Below the pieces are notes generated by a model. That model had not been told where the DNA came from. It saw only the letters and a list, made by a program, of their open reading frames with translations, and did not search any database. A DNA stretch of 39,650 nt from SSEF01 sp964398485 (GTDB taxonomy: Bacteria > Patescibacteriota > Minisyncoccia > Moranbacterales > UBA1568): contig CAYNMD010000005.1 of NCBI GenBank assembly GCA_964398485.1, forward strand, positions 1 through 39,650, in the 5' to 3' direction. This document shows, piece after piece, positions 1-7,432 of the stretch. Each line of letters starts with the position of its first letter. Within the stretch, counting starts at the first letter, position 1. The position numbers were made by a program, and so were the translations under genes.

Positions 1-2
1 CA

Positions 3-1061
3 CTTTCGCTGGCTACATGGTTTGATCAAATCCCCGGAGGTCTGTTGGTGACGGATCTTACTTCACGAGTTCTTTATGCTAATCAGGCAGTGGAAAGACG
101 GACGGGTTTTTCGGTGGCAGAAATTATTGGCAAGAAACCAGGTGAGCTCTGGGGTGGCCGCATGTCGTACTCTTTTTATCAATTGCTCTGGCAGAGGATC
201 GGGGATGAAGGCAAGCCATTTGTGGGTCGTTTTCAGAATCAACCTAAAGGAAAGAGTCGACAATGGGAAACTCTCCAGATTGCTCCTGTCAAAAATCAGG
301 ATGGGGAAACGGAGTATTTTCTAGAGATACACCCGCAGTTTCGTTCGGAGGTACAAGAACACGAATTCCATCGGAGGTTCCTTAGTGAGGCTGAGAGTTG
401 GCATCAAGCTCCAAGTTCATGGCAGCGGTTTCTCGAAATGCTCCAGTCCTCAGATGCTGATAAATCCTTGACTATTGTTCCAACGCGTCAGTTGGATTTG
501 ACTCAATTTTTGCGAGAAGAACTTATCCTACCGGTGCAAGCAGGACTTGCTCGGCGTTTTGAGGATAGAGTGCTGGTCCAATCAGCTCAGCAGGATCCAG
601 CTGCTTTCGCTTTTTTGTATGAGAAATATGGAGAGCTGGTGAGACAATACTTTTTGCGTCGCCTCAGTTCTCATGACGAGGCGGAGGATCTTGCTCAAGA
701 GGTTTTTGTAAGAGCCTTCCGGGCGCTTCCTCGGTTTCGAGTGGCCAATGCCTCGTACTATACCTATTTACTCCACGTTGCCCACAATCTCCTGGTTGAC
801 TATTACCGAGGAGTATCGAAAACAGCTGTCCAGAATCATGCAGCTCTTGATGAGGTTATGAGTGAGGGAGAGGCTCCTGATTTGGAGACACTTGATATGC
901 TACTCTCATCACTTTCAGCGGGAGAGCGCTCGGTCATGCTTTTGACGTACCGCGATGGCTACCGGGCTCGTGAAGTGGCCGAGAAGCTCGGTAAAACAGA
1001 GAATGCGGTAAAACTTATCCTCTCGAGAAGCCGGAAGAAACTGCGATCAGTTTTGGCTTGA
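3..1061 (+). CDS. PAS domain fused to ECF-type sigma-70 factor (5' partial)
   Basis: The reading frame is already open at the window's left edge, so the true start lies outside; the TTG at 45 is inside the PAS fold and is not a credible start. The visible N-terminal part reads as a PAS sensor domain (VTDLTSRVLYANQA, then RRTGFS and the EIIGK turn), over about the first 100 codons. A linker of about 80 residues follows. The C-terminal part is a sigma-70 family factor: region 2 about codons 183-255 after base 45 (FLYEKYGELV, DEAEDLAQEVFVRAF) and region 4 about codons 283-336 (LSAGERSVMLLTYRDGY with helix-turn-helix AREVAEKLGKTENAVK). This suggests a sigma factor controlled by direct sensing through the PAS domain rather than by a separate anti-sigma factor. 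The ligand and target promoters cannot be read from the sequence. A strong terminator follows. Confidence 0.85.
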   Translation, partial: LSLATWFDQIPGGLLVTDLTSRVLYANQAVERRTGFSVAEIIGKKPGELWGGRMSYSFYQLLWQRIGDEGKPFVGRFQNQPKGKSRQWETLQIAPVKNQDGETEYFLEIHPQFRSEVQEHEFHRRFLSEAESWHQAPSSWQRFLEMLQSSDADKSLTIVPTRQLDLTQFLREELILPVQAGLARRFEDRVLVQSAQQDPAAFAFLYEKYGELVRQYFLRRLSSHDEAEDLAQEVFVRAFRALPRFRVANASYYTYLLHVAHNLLVDYYRGVSKTAVQNHAALDEVMSEGEAPDLETLDMLLSSLSAGERSVMLLTYRDGYRAREVAEKLGKTENAVKLILSRSRKKLRSVLA

Positions 1062-1092
1062 ATTAAGGAAAAATTGAAGGAAGATAGTTGGG

Positions 1093-1118
1093 AGGTGTCC
1101 GGTGACACCTTTTTCTTT
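1093..1118 (+). terminator. Intrinsic terminator after the PAS-sigma gene
   Basis: Seven perfect base pairs (AGGTGTC at 1093-1099 with GACACCT at 1104-1110) close a CGGT loop, followed directly by a T-rich tail (TTTTTCTTTT region). It separates the sigma factor gene from the ribonucleotide reductase operon. Confidence 0.85.
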
Positions 1119-1163
1119 TGGGCGCGTTTAATACAGTGCAAGACTAACATTCATTCCAATCAT

Positions 1164-3281
1164 ATGCCGCTCTACAAAGTGCAAAAACGCAACGGGAGTA
1201 TTGTTGATTTTGAACTTGGGAAAATCCATGAGGCGATACGCAAGGCGGCTGAAGCAGTAGGAAAAAATGACATTGCCATAGTCGACACTCTGACTAAAGA
1301 AGTCGAAGTCGAACTTGAGGCAAAATATGCTACAGCTATTCCTTCGGTTGAAGAGATCCAAGACGTCGTGGAGGATGTACTCATCCGGTTTGATTATGCT
1401 GAGATGGCCAAGGCCTACATTCTCTATCGAGAGAAACGCCGTGAAGCTCGGGAAGATAAAAATGTAGTGGTAGAAGTAGAGAAAACGATCAAAGAATATC
1501 TCGAAAAGGTAGACTGGCGGGTGGCTGAAAATGCCAATCAGGGGTATTCACTCGGTGGTCTTATCCTCAATACCGCCGGCAATGTCGTCGCTAATTACTG
1601 GCTCTCCCATATCTATCCCAAAGCGGTGGGTGAGGCGCACCGCAAAGGGGACTATCACATCCACGACCTCTCTATGTTTTCGGGATACTGTGCTGGTTGG
1701 AGTCTACGGGTGCTTCTTGAAGAAGGATTCAATGGCGTACCGAGTAAAGTTGAGTCGGGCCCACCCAAACATCTTTCTTCGGCGGTAGCTCAGATGGTGA
1801 ATTTTCTTGGGACACTCCAAAATGAATGGGCGGGCGCACAAGCGTTCTCGAGCTTCGATACGTACATGGCACCCTACGTAAAAAAATATGAACTGGAACT
1901 ACGTGAGGATATCAAGAAATTCAACATGAAATTTGCCTCGAAAAAAAATGAGGCAGCATATATCAAGGAAAAGGTGTATGACTATGTGTACCAAAATATC
2001 CAGTCATTTGTCTTCAACCTCAATATTCCATCGCGGTGGGGGACTCAGACACCATTTACCAATATCACCCTCGACTGGGATTGTCCGGCTGATCTTCGAG
2101 ACAAGAGGCTTCTCTTGGGTGGCAAGCCTTTCTCGCATACTTTTGGCGAACTTCAGAAAGAGATGGACATCGTCAATCGAGCCTTTATCGAAGTGATGAT
2201 GAAGGGAGATGCTCGGGGACGTACGTTTACCTTTCCGATTCCTACTTACAATGTTGGCAAGGATTTTGACTGGGAAAGCGAGAAGAATCTCCCTCTTTTT
2301 GAGATGACGGCTAAATATGGCACTCCCTACTTCCAGAATTTTGTGAACTCTAACCTCAATCCGGGCGATGTGCGGTCGATGTGTTGTCGCTTGCAGCTCG
2401 ATCTTCGGGAACTTCGGAAACGCGGTGGAGGACTTTTTGGTTCGGCTGAAATGACCGGCTCAATTGGGGTCGTCACCCTCAATCTCGCTCGGATTGGTTA
2501 TCTGACCAAGGGAGATAAGGAGAAATTTTACGCTGAGATCGACCGTCTGATGGAGCTCGCCAAGACTTCGCTTGAACTGAAACGTAAGGTGATTCAGGAG
2601 TGGATCGATCGAGGACTCTTCCCGTACACCAAACGCTACCTGGGCTATCTCAAGAATCATTTCTCTACCATTGGACTCAACGGTCTCAACGAGGCCATTC
2701 GCAATTTTACGAGCGATGCGGAGAATATTACCACCAAAGAGGGTCACGCGTTCGCTGTTGCCGTACTCGAGCATATGCAAGAAAAAATCAAATCCTTTCA
2801 AGAAGAAACCAAAAATTTCTACAATCTCGAAGCGACCCCAGCAGAGGGAACGACCTATCGTTTTGCCAAGGAAGATAAGAAGCGCTTTCCCGATATTCTC
2901 CAAGCTGGGACCGCTGATGCACCCTTCTATACCAACTCGAGTCAGGTGCCAGTAGGGTATACCGATGATGTGTTTGAGGTGCTCGAACTCCAGGATGACC
3001 TCCAGACCAAATACACCGGCGGGACGGTACTTCACTGCTACATGACCGAACGGATATCTTCGCCCGAAGCGTGCCGCAATCTGGTAAAGAAAATTCTCAC
3101 TCGCTACCGGCTGCCGTATATCACTATCACTCCCACGTTCTCAATTTGTCCCAAGCACGGCTATCTCGATGGTGAGCACGATTTCTGTCCCAAGTGTGAC
3201 GCTGTTTTGGGTGTTGTCGATGGGGAACGATTGGATGCGGAGTATCGCAAACAGTATACGAGCGCTCTAGCCAACCGCTAA
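1164..3281 (+). CDS. nrdD: Anaerobic (class III) ribonucleoside-triphosphate reductase, large part without glycyl-radical motif
   Basis: Class III reductases convert NTPs to dNTPs by a glycyl radical under anoxic conditions. I chose ATG 1164 because the protein then begins MPLYKVQKRNGSIVDFE, the usual start of an ATP-cone (about residues 1-90); the open frame further upstream crosses the terminator. The body has NrdD-family signatures (DYHIHDLSMFSGYCAGWS; NIPSRWGTQTPFTN). A zinc knuckle lies near the end (C662, H665, C675, C678). The protein is about 705 residues and stops about 20 residues after the usual zinc-site region, without the RVxGY glycyl-radical loop. That loop is encoded by the next gene, in another frame, after 28 AT-rich bases. 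No Shine-Dalgarno site precedes the start. This is the only ribonucleotide reductase in the window. Confidence 0.93.
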   Translation: MPLYKVQKRNGSIVDFELGKIHEAIRKAAEAVGKNDIAIVDTLTKEVEVELEAKYATAIPSVEEIQDVVEDVLIRFDYAEMAKAYILYREKRREAREDKNVVVEVEKTIKEYLEKVDWRVAENANQGYSLGGLILNTAGNVVANYWLSHIYPKAVGEAHRKGDYHIHDLSMFSGYCAGWSLRVLLEEGFNGVPSKVESGPPKHLSSAVAQMVNFLGTLQNEWAGAQAFSSFDTYMAPYVKKYELELREDIKKFNMKFASKKNEAAYIKEKVYDYVYQNIQSFVFNLNIPSRWGTQTPFTNITLDWDCPADLRDKRLLLGGKPFSHTFGELQKEMDIVNRAFIEVMMKGDARGRTFTFPIPTYNVGKDFDWESEKNLPLFEMTAKYGTPYFQNFVNSNLNPGDVRSMCCRLQLDLRELRKRGGGLFGSAEMTGSIGVVTLNLARIGYLTKGDKEKFYAEIDRLMELAKTSLELKRKVIQEWIDRGLFPYTKRYLGYLKNHFSTIGLNGLNEAIRNFTSDAENITTKEGHAFAVAVLEHMQEKIKSFQEETKNFYNLEATPAEGTTYRFAKEDKKRFPDILQAGTADAPFYTNSSQVPVGYTDDVFEVLELQDDLQTKYTGGTVLHCYMTERISSPEACRNLVKKILTRYRLPYITITPTFSICPKHGYLDGEHDFCPKCDAVLGVVDGERLDAEYRKQYTSALANR

Positions 3282-3309
3282 CAACAAATAATTATTTTTT
3301 CATATCACT

Positions 3310-3498
3310 ATGACCAACACAGCAATCGATAATAAGCGTACCCGTTGTGAAGTGTGGACGAGAGTGATGGGCTATCATCGCCCTGTGTCGCACTTTAATA
3401 CCGGGAAGAAGGCCGAGCATTATTCCCGCAAACATTTCGAAGAATGCGTGGCGGACAATGTCCAGTTCGAGGCTTGTTACGGAGAGTCACAGGCATGA
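3310..3498 (+). CDS. Stand-alone glycyl-radical domain of class III ribonucleotide reductase (62 aa)
   Basis: This small protein contains CEVWTRVMGYHRPVSHF, which matches the C-terminal glycyl-radical loop of NrdD (RVxGY), with the predicted radical glycine at residue 21. The rest (NTGKKAEHYSRKHF) matches the tail that follows that loop in full-length NrdD proteins. It starts 28 bases after the nrdD stop in a different frame, and its stop overlaps the start of nrdG (ATGA). It is therefore placed where the end of nrdD would be. The sequence supports a genuinely split reductase in which NrdG would activate a separate peptide, comparable in concept to GrcA for pyruvate formate-lyase. A sequencing frameshift is less likely, because the gap contains stops and the small gene has its own ATG and lead-in. 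It does not contain the NrdD catalytic barrel. Confidence 0.88.
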   Translation: MTNTAIDNKRTRCEVWTRVMGYHRPVSHFNTGKKAEHYSRKHFEECVADNVQFEACYGESQA

Positions 3499-4205
3499 AG
3501 TTTTCTGCCATCCAACGGTTCACTTTACTCGATTATCCAGGAAAAGTAGCCTGTATTGCTTTTACGCCGGGCTGCAATATGCGTTGTGGTTTCTGCCACA
3601 ATCCCGAGTTTGTCCTACCCGAAAATATCCGTGCCATTGCCGATAGTTTCGTTTCCGAAGAAGCTTTTTTTCACTTCCTTCGGGAGCGGCAGGGGCTCCT
3701 CGATGGAGTAGTGATATCGGGTGGTGAGCCGACCGTGTGGCCAGATCTTCCGATTCTGATACAAAAGATCAAAGAACAGGGTTTTCTCGTGAAGCTCGAT
3801 ACCAATGGCAATAACCCGGTAATGCTTGAGAAGCTGCTTCGGGAAGGATTGCTTGATTACGTAGCTATGGACGTGAAGACATCACTTGAGAGTTACGGTT
3901 CACTGGTTGGCGTAGGTATAGATGGACAAAATATTGCCAAAAGCATTGAACTTTTGAAAGTAGCAGACATCTCCTACGAGCTGCGCACGACCCTCATCAA
4001 AGAAATTCACACCGAACCAATTCTCGTGGCACTTGAAAAGCTTGTTGTTGGTGCCCGTGAGTACTATCTCCAGATTTTTCGTCCGGGACACACTCTAAGT
4101 CCTGTTTTTGCGGAATACCATCCGTTTTCTCCTGAGGAAATGGAGATGCTTGCTAAGCGTTTTGGGAAACTGGTTGGAAAAATTGGGGTGCGCTCTGAAA
4201 GTTGA
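3495..4205 (+). CDS. nrdG: Anaerobic ribonucleotide reductase activating protein, radical SAM
   Basis: NrdG is a [4Fe-4S] radical-SAM enzyme that generates the glycyl radical on NrdD. The CxxxCxxC cluster motif is visible in TPGCNMRCGFCHNPEF near the N-terminus, followed by the SAM-binding GGEP motif (VVISGGEPTVWPD). ATG 3495 overlaps the stop of the glycyl-radical-domain gene (ATGA), which indicates translational coupling; longer upstream frames would overlap that gene. The product is 236 residues and has the PFL-activase-like layout (AIQRFTLLDYPGKVAC), as in the NrdG2 or anaerobic-activase branch. Its coupling to the small glycyl-domain gene makes sense if that peptide is its substrate. Confidence 0.92.
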   Translation: MKFSAIQRFTLLDYPGKVACIAFTPGCNMRCGFCHNPEFVLPENIRAIADSFVSEEAFFHFLRERQGLLDGVVISGGEPTVWPDLPILIQKIKEQGFLVKLDTNGNNPVMLEKLLREGLLDYVAMDVKTSLESYGSLVGVGIDGQNIAKSIELLKVADISYELRTTLIKEIHTEPILVALEKLVVGAREYYLQIFRPGHTLSPVFAEYHPFSPEEMEMLAKRFGKLVGKIGVRSES

Positions 4206-4249
4206 TGAGGGGAGACTTTCGTGATAGTGTTGGGATACAATTTTGGAAA

Positions 4250-4426
4250 AGCGCTCGAGGGGTTATCAGCCCCAAAGCTCCAGGAAGAACACTCAGTAGT
4301 GAGTTAGTAGAACCTGGCGGGGATGCCCGTAATAGCCTAAAAATAAGTCCGCCTTTGGCGGAGAAGCAAGGTGGTACCGCGTTTCTGACGCCCTTAGCAC
4401 AAGCGTGTTAAGGATTTTTTGTTTTT
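4250..4426 (+). promoter_or_regulatory. T-box riboswitch controlling ileS (tRNA-Ile sensing)
   Basis: The conserved T-box core AAGGTGGTACCGCG lies at 4368-4381. Its fold is clear: helix A1 is AAGG 4368-4371 with CCTT 4392-4395, the bulge is 4372-4378 with TGGT ready to pair with an uncharged ACCA tRNA end, and helix A2 is GCGT/ACGC (4379-4382, 4388-4391). Upstream are Stem III (TCCGCC/GGCGGA, 4348-4362), a pseudoknot-like CGGG/CCCG element (4318-4329) and Stem II (CCAGG/CCTGG, with inner ACTCA/TGAGT and AGTAGAA-type asymmetric loops). Stem I is only GGGG-TTATCAG-CCCC (4259-4273), with an ATC isoleucine codon at 4265-4267 in its terminal loop. This resembles the ultrashort Stem I of actinobacterial ileS T-boxes. 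A possible -10 box is TACAAT (4236-4241), with no good -35. The regulated gene, ileS, begins at 4433. Confidence 0.92.
4392..4426 (+). terminator. T-box-controlled intrinsic terminator upstream of ileS
   Basis: Nine pairs (CCTTAGCAC at 4392-4400 with GTGTTAAGG at 4405-4413, one G-T) close an AAGC loop and lead into a T-rich tail (TTTTTTGTTTTT). The first four bases of the 5' arm, CCTT, are also the 3' arm of antiterminator helix A1, so the two folds exclude each other. This indicates transcription attenuation: uncharged tRNA-Ile would stabilise the antiterminator and allow ileS expression. The tail ends only a few bases before the ileS ATG. Confidence 0.88.
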
Positions 4427-4432
4427 AAAACT

Positions 4433-7372
4433 ATGACATTCAAAAAAGTTGAGTCACAAGTCAGTTTTCCGAAGCTTGAAGAAGCGATTATTGAACGATG
4501 GGAAAAAGAAAAAATCTTTGAACAGTCAGTGACCAATCGGGCAGGGAAGCCTCGCTATGTCTTTTATGATGGCCCGCCATTTGCGACGGGAACTCCCCAC
4601 TATGGCCATATTGTCGCCAGTACCATCAAAGACATTGTGCCTCGCTACTGGACCATGCGTGGGTACCAAGTGGAGCGCAAGTGGGGCTGGGATTGCCACG
4701 GACTCCCGATTGAAAATATCGCCGAGAAAGAACTGGGTATCAGCCATAAGAAAGAGATCGAAGCGCTTGGAGTCGCCAAGTTCAACGAGGTTTGCCGTTC
4801 AAAAGTCTTGGAGTATGTAGGTGAATGGAAGAAGGTGATGCGCCGGTTTGGCCGCTGGGCCGACATGGAAAACGCGTACCGCACCATGGATCGGGATTTC
4901 ATGGAGAGTGTGTGGTGGGTATTCAAGGAACTGTGGGACAAGGGACTTATTTATGAGTCGTATCGTACCATGCATATCTGTCCGCGCTGTGAGACGACTT
5001 TGTCGCAGTCGGAAGTAGCGGAAGGGTACAAAGATGTGAAGGATCTCGCAGTGACGGCGGAGTTTGAACTTCTCGGTGAGTCTGTAAAAACTTTAGTATT
5101 AGCATGGACCACCACTCCATGGACCTTGCCAGGAAATGTCGCACTGGCCGTGAATAAGGACATTGAGTATGTGACGATTGAAAAGAAAGATGAAGGAGTT
5201 GGCGCTCTCGTTCGATTTATCGTAGCTAAGAATCGTTTGAAAAATATCTTTGGTGAAGAAGGGTATTCTGTTGTCGATGAGTATAAGGGATCAAAACTGG
5301 TCGGTCGCGCCTATAAGCCACTGTTTGACTATTACGCCAAAGACGAGAGTCTCAAGAATCGTGAGCATGGTTGGAAGATTTACCATGCAGATTTTGTGAC
5401 GACCGATATGGGAACGGGGATTGCTCATGAGGCGCCAGCTTTTGGTGAGGACGACATGCAGCTCGGGAAGGCGAATAACCTTCCTTGGGTGCAGCATGTG
5501 AATATGGACGGTACGATGAAAGCCGAGGTGACCGACTTTGCAGGGCGTCCTGTGAAGAGTAAAGAAGATCCGAGCGCGATGGATGTCGAGATTATCAAGT
5601 ATCTCGCGAAGCAGGGGACGCTCTTTGCCAAAGAAAAATACGAACACAGCTATCCACACTGCTGGCGCTGTGATACACCGCTCCTCAATTACGCGACATC
5701 ATCCTGGTTTGTCCGGGTTGCCGAACGCAAAGAAAAAATGATTGATCTCGCAAGTGATATCAATTGGTCGCCCGAGCATATCAAAGCGGGCCGCTGGGGC
5801 AAATGGCTTGAGGGTGCGCGTGATTGGTCGATCAGCCGGCAGCGGTACTGGGCGAGTGTTATGCCGCTTTGGAAATGTGAGTGTGGGGAGATGCGAGTTT
5901 TTGGCTCAGTGGCAGAACTCGAACAGGTTTCAGGAAAAAAAATAGATGACCTGCACAAACATGTCGTCGATGAAGTAACGGTGCCTTGCGAGAAATGTGG
6001 GGGAGTCATGTGCCGCGTCCCGGATGTGCTCGATACTTGGTTTGACTCGGGCTCGATGCCCTATGGTGAGCGGCATTATCCCTTTGAGAACAAAGAAAGT
6101 TTTGATGCGGCATTTCCGGCTCAGTTTATTGCCGAGGGGGTGGATCAGACCCGCTGCTGGTTTTACTATCTCCATGTGATTGCGACGGGGATCAAGGAAA
6201 CCAAAGCGTTCCAAAATGTTATCGTCAACGGAATCGTCCTTGCCGAAGATGGTCGCAAGATGTCTAAGAAACTTAAGAACTATCCAGACCCGATGGATAT
6301 TCTCAGTAAGTATGGGTCGGATGTCCTGCGTTATTACCTCCTCTCCTCTCCGGTGGTGGCTGCCGAGAACCTCAACTTCTCTGAACGCGATCTTTCGGAT
6401 ATCCAGCGCAATCTTTTCCGCATGCTGTGGAACTCCTATTCATTCTTCATGACCTATGCGGCCGTGGATAACTGGGAACCAAAGGAGAATACTAAGGTGT
6501 CCGACAATCTTCTCGATCGTTGGATTCTCTCCGAGCTCCAACTCCTCACTCAGGAAGTGAATGGCGCAATGGAGAAATACGAGCTCAATCGAGCCACGCG
6601 AGCCTTTACGCCATTTGTTGATAATCTCTCCAATTGGTATATCCGCCGCAGCCGTAAGCGTTTCTGGAAATCCGAAGATGACACCGACAAGGAACAGGCC
6701 TATCAGACCCTCTATGATGTATTGGTGACCCTCTCCAAACTGATGGCGCCGTTCACACCGTTCTTGTCGGAAGAAATATACAAAAATTTAACTAACAAAG
6801 AATCGGTACACTTGGCTGAATATCCGGTTGCGGACGATAGCTTGATTAATACTGAGTTCTCAGAAGAAATGTTTTCAGTAAGGGAGCTTATTACGGACGG
6901 TCTCCAAAAACGAGCTAATGCAAAGATTAAAGTTAGACAACCATTAAGTAAAGTAACAATACGAATTGATTTGTCTCAGTTTTACAAGGATATAATTGCT
7001 GATGAACTAAACGTAAAAGAAGTGCAGTACGTTGTTCCTAATACCGGTGATAGGTCGATGGGTGATAAATGGAACTATATCCATGAAGTAGAACTTAATT
7101 TAACTATCACGCCCGAACTGAAACTCGAAGGTGAAATGCGGGAAGTGGTGCGGGCTATCCAGGAGGGTCGTAAGAAAGCGGGGTTCAATGTCGAAGATCG
7201 GATTGTGCTTGGCTACACCGGTAAGGAAACAGTATTTGAGAAATTCCAAGATATGATCACAAAGGAAGTGCTGGCCACTGAAATCCAGAAAGGTGACTTG
7301 GCTGATGCTGAGCACCAGGAAGCTGTAGAGCTTGATGGGGAATCCTTCCATTTTTCTCTCAAGAGACAGTAA
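4433..7372 (+). CDS. ileS: Isoleucyl-tRNA synthetase, eukaryote-like (type 2)
   Basis: IleRS charges tRNA-Ile and edits mischarged valine. Class I motifs are HYGH at residues 56-59 (in GPPFATGTPHYGHI) and KMSKK at 609-613. The PPFATGTPHYGH form is typical of the eukaryote-like IleRS2 group, often associated with mupirocin resistance; the usual bacterial form reads PPYANGxxHxGH. The editing domain (TTTPWTLPGNVAL) and anticodon-binding domain (ARDWSISRQRYWASVMPLW precedes KMSKK; the helical domain follows it) are present, and the length of 979 residues is near normal. Expression is probably controlled by the T-box immediately upstream. The stretch about 6780-7110, in the C-terminal domain, is visibly richer in A and T and uses TTA, AGA and ATA codons more than the rest of the gene. 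Confidence 0.97.
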   Translation: MTFKKVESQVSFPKLEEAIIERWEKEKIFEQSVTNRAGKPRYVFYDGPPFATGTPHYGHIVASTIKDIVPRYWTMRGYQVERKWGWDCHGLPIENIAEKELGISHKKEIEALGVAKFNEVCRSKVLEYVGEWKKVMRRFGRWADMENAYRTMDRDFMESVWWVFKELWDKGLIYESYRTMHICPRCETTLSQSEVAEGYKDVKDLAVTAEFELLGESVKTLVLAWTTTPWTLPGNVALAVNKDIEYVTIEKKDEGVGALVRFIVAKNRLKNIFGEEGYSVVDEYKGSKLVGRAYKPLFDYYAKDESLKNREHGWKIYHADFVTTDMGTGIAHEAPAFGEDDMQLGKANNLPWVQHVNMDGTMKAEVTDFAGRPVKSKEDPSAMDVEIIKYLAKQGTLFAKEKYEHSYPHCWRCDTPLLNYATSSWFVRVAERKEKMIDLASDINWSPEHIKAGRWGKWLEGARDWSISRQRYWASVMPLWKCECGEMRVFGSVAELEQVSGKKIDDLHKHVVDEVTVPCEKCGGVMCRVPDVLDTWFDSGSMPYGERHYPFENKESFDAAFPAQFIAEGVDQTRCWFYYLHVIATGIKETKAFQNVIVNGIVLAEDGRKMSKKLKNYPDPMDILSKYGSDVLRYYLLSSPVVAAENLNFSERDLSDIQRNLFRMLWNSYSFFMTYAAVDNWEPKENTKVSDNLLDRWILSELQLLTQEVNGAMEKYELNRATRAFTPFVDNLSNWYIRRSRKRFWKSEDDTDKEQAYQTLYDVLVTLSKLMAPFTPFLSEEIYKNLTNKESVHLAEYPVADDSLINTEFSEEMFSVRELITDGLQKRANAKIKVRQPLSKVTIRIDLSQFYKDIIADELNVKEVQYVVPNTGDRSMGDKWNYIHEVELNLTITPELKLEGEMREVVRAIQEGRKKAGFNVEDRIVLGYTGKETVFEKFQDMITKEVLATEIQKGDLADAEHQEAVELDGESFHFSLKRQ

Positions 7373-7377
7373 GCGTT

Positions 7378-7407
7378 TCGACACTCTCCTAGGGGAGCGG
7401 GTATAAT
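7378..7407 (+). promoter_or_regulatory. Sigma-70-type promoter of the ABC export operon
   Basis: TCGACA (7378-7383, five of six bases of the -35 consensus) and TATAAT (7402-7407, perfect -10) are separated by 18 bases. The predicted start near 7414 leaves a leader of about 19 bases before the permease ATG. Confidence 0.8.
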
Positions 7408-7418
7408 AGCAGGAGAGT
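7383..7418. repeat. Inverted repeat straddling the -10 box (candidate operator)
   Basis: ACTCTCCT (7383-7390) and AGGAGAGT (7411-7418) are perfect inverted arms separated by 20 bases that contain the -10 box. A nested partial palindrome, CTCCTAGGGGAG, overlaps the left arm. The position, from the -35 edge to the predicted start site, fits an operator for a repressor. No T-tract follows, so it is not a terminator for ileS. Confidence 0.5.
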
Positions 7419-7432
7419 CATAGACTGTATCC

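Noticed and set aside
2460..3035. 191-codon minus-strand frame
   Set aside because: It is antisense to conserved nrdD sequence, with no independent signals.
3282..3309. Programmed frameshift or stop read-through joining nrdD to the glycyl-radical gene
   Set aside because: The gap contains further stops in the nrdD frame, no slippery site is evident, and the downstream gene has its own ATG.
4202..4411. Plus-strand open frame of 69 codons between nrdG and ileS
   Set aside because: It coincides with the T-box leader; the bases are explained by RNA structure, and the translated peptide has no protein-like features.
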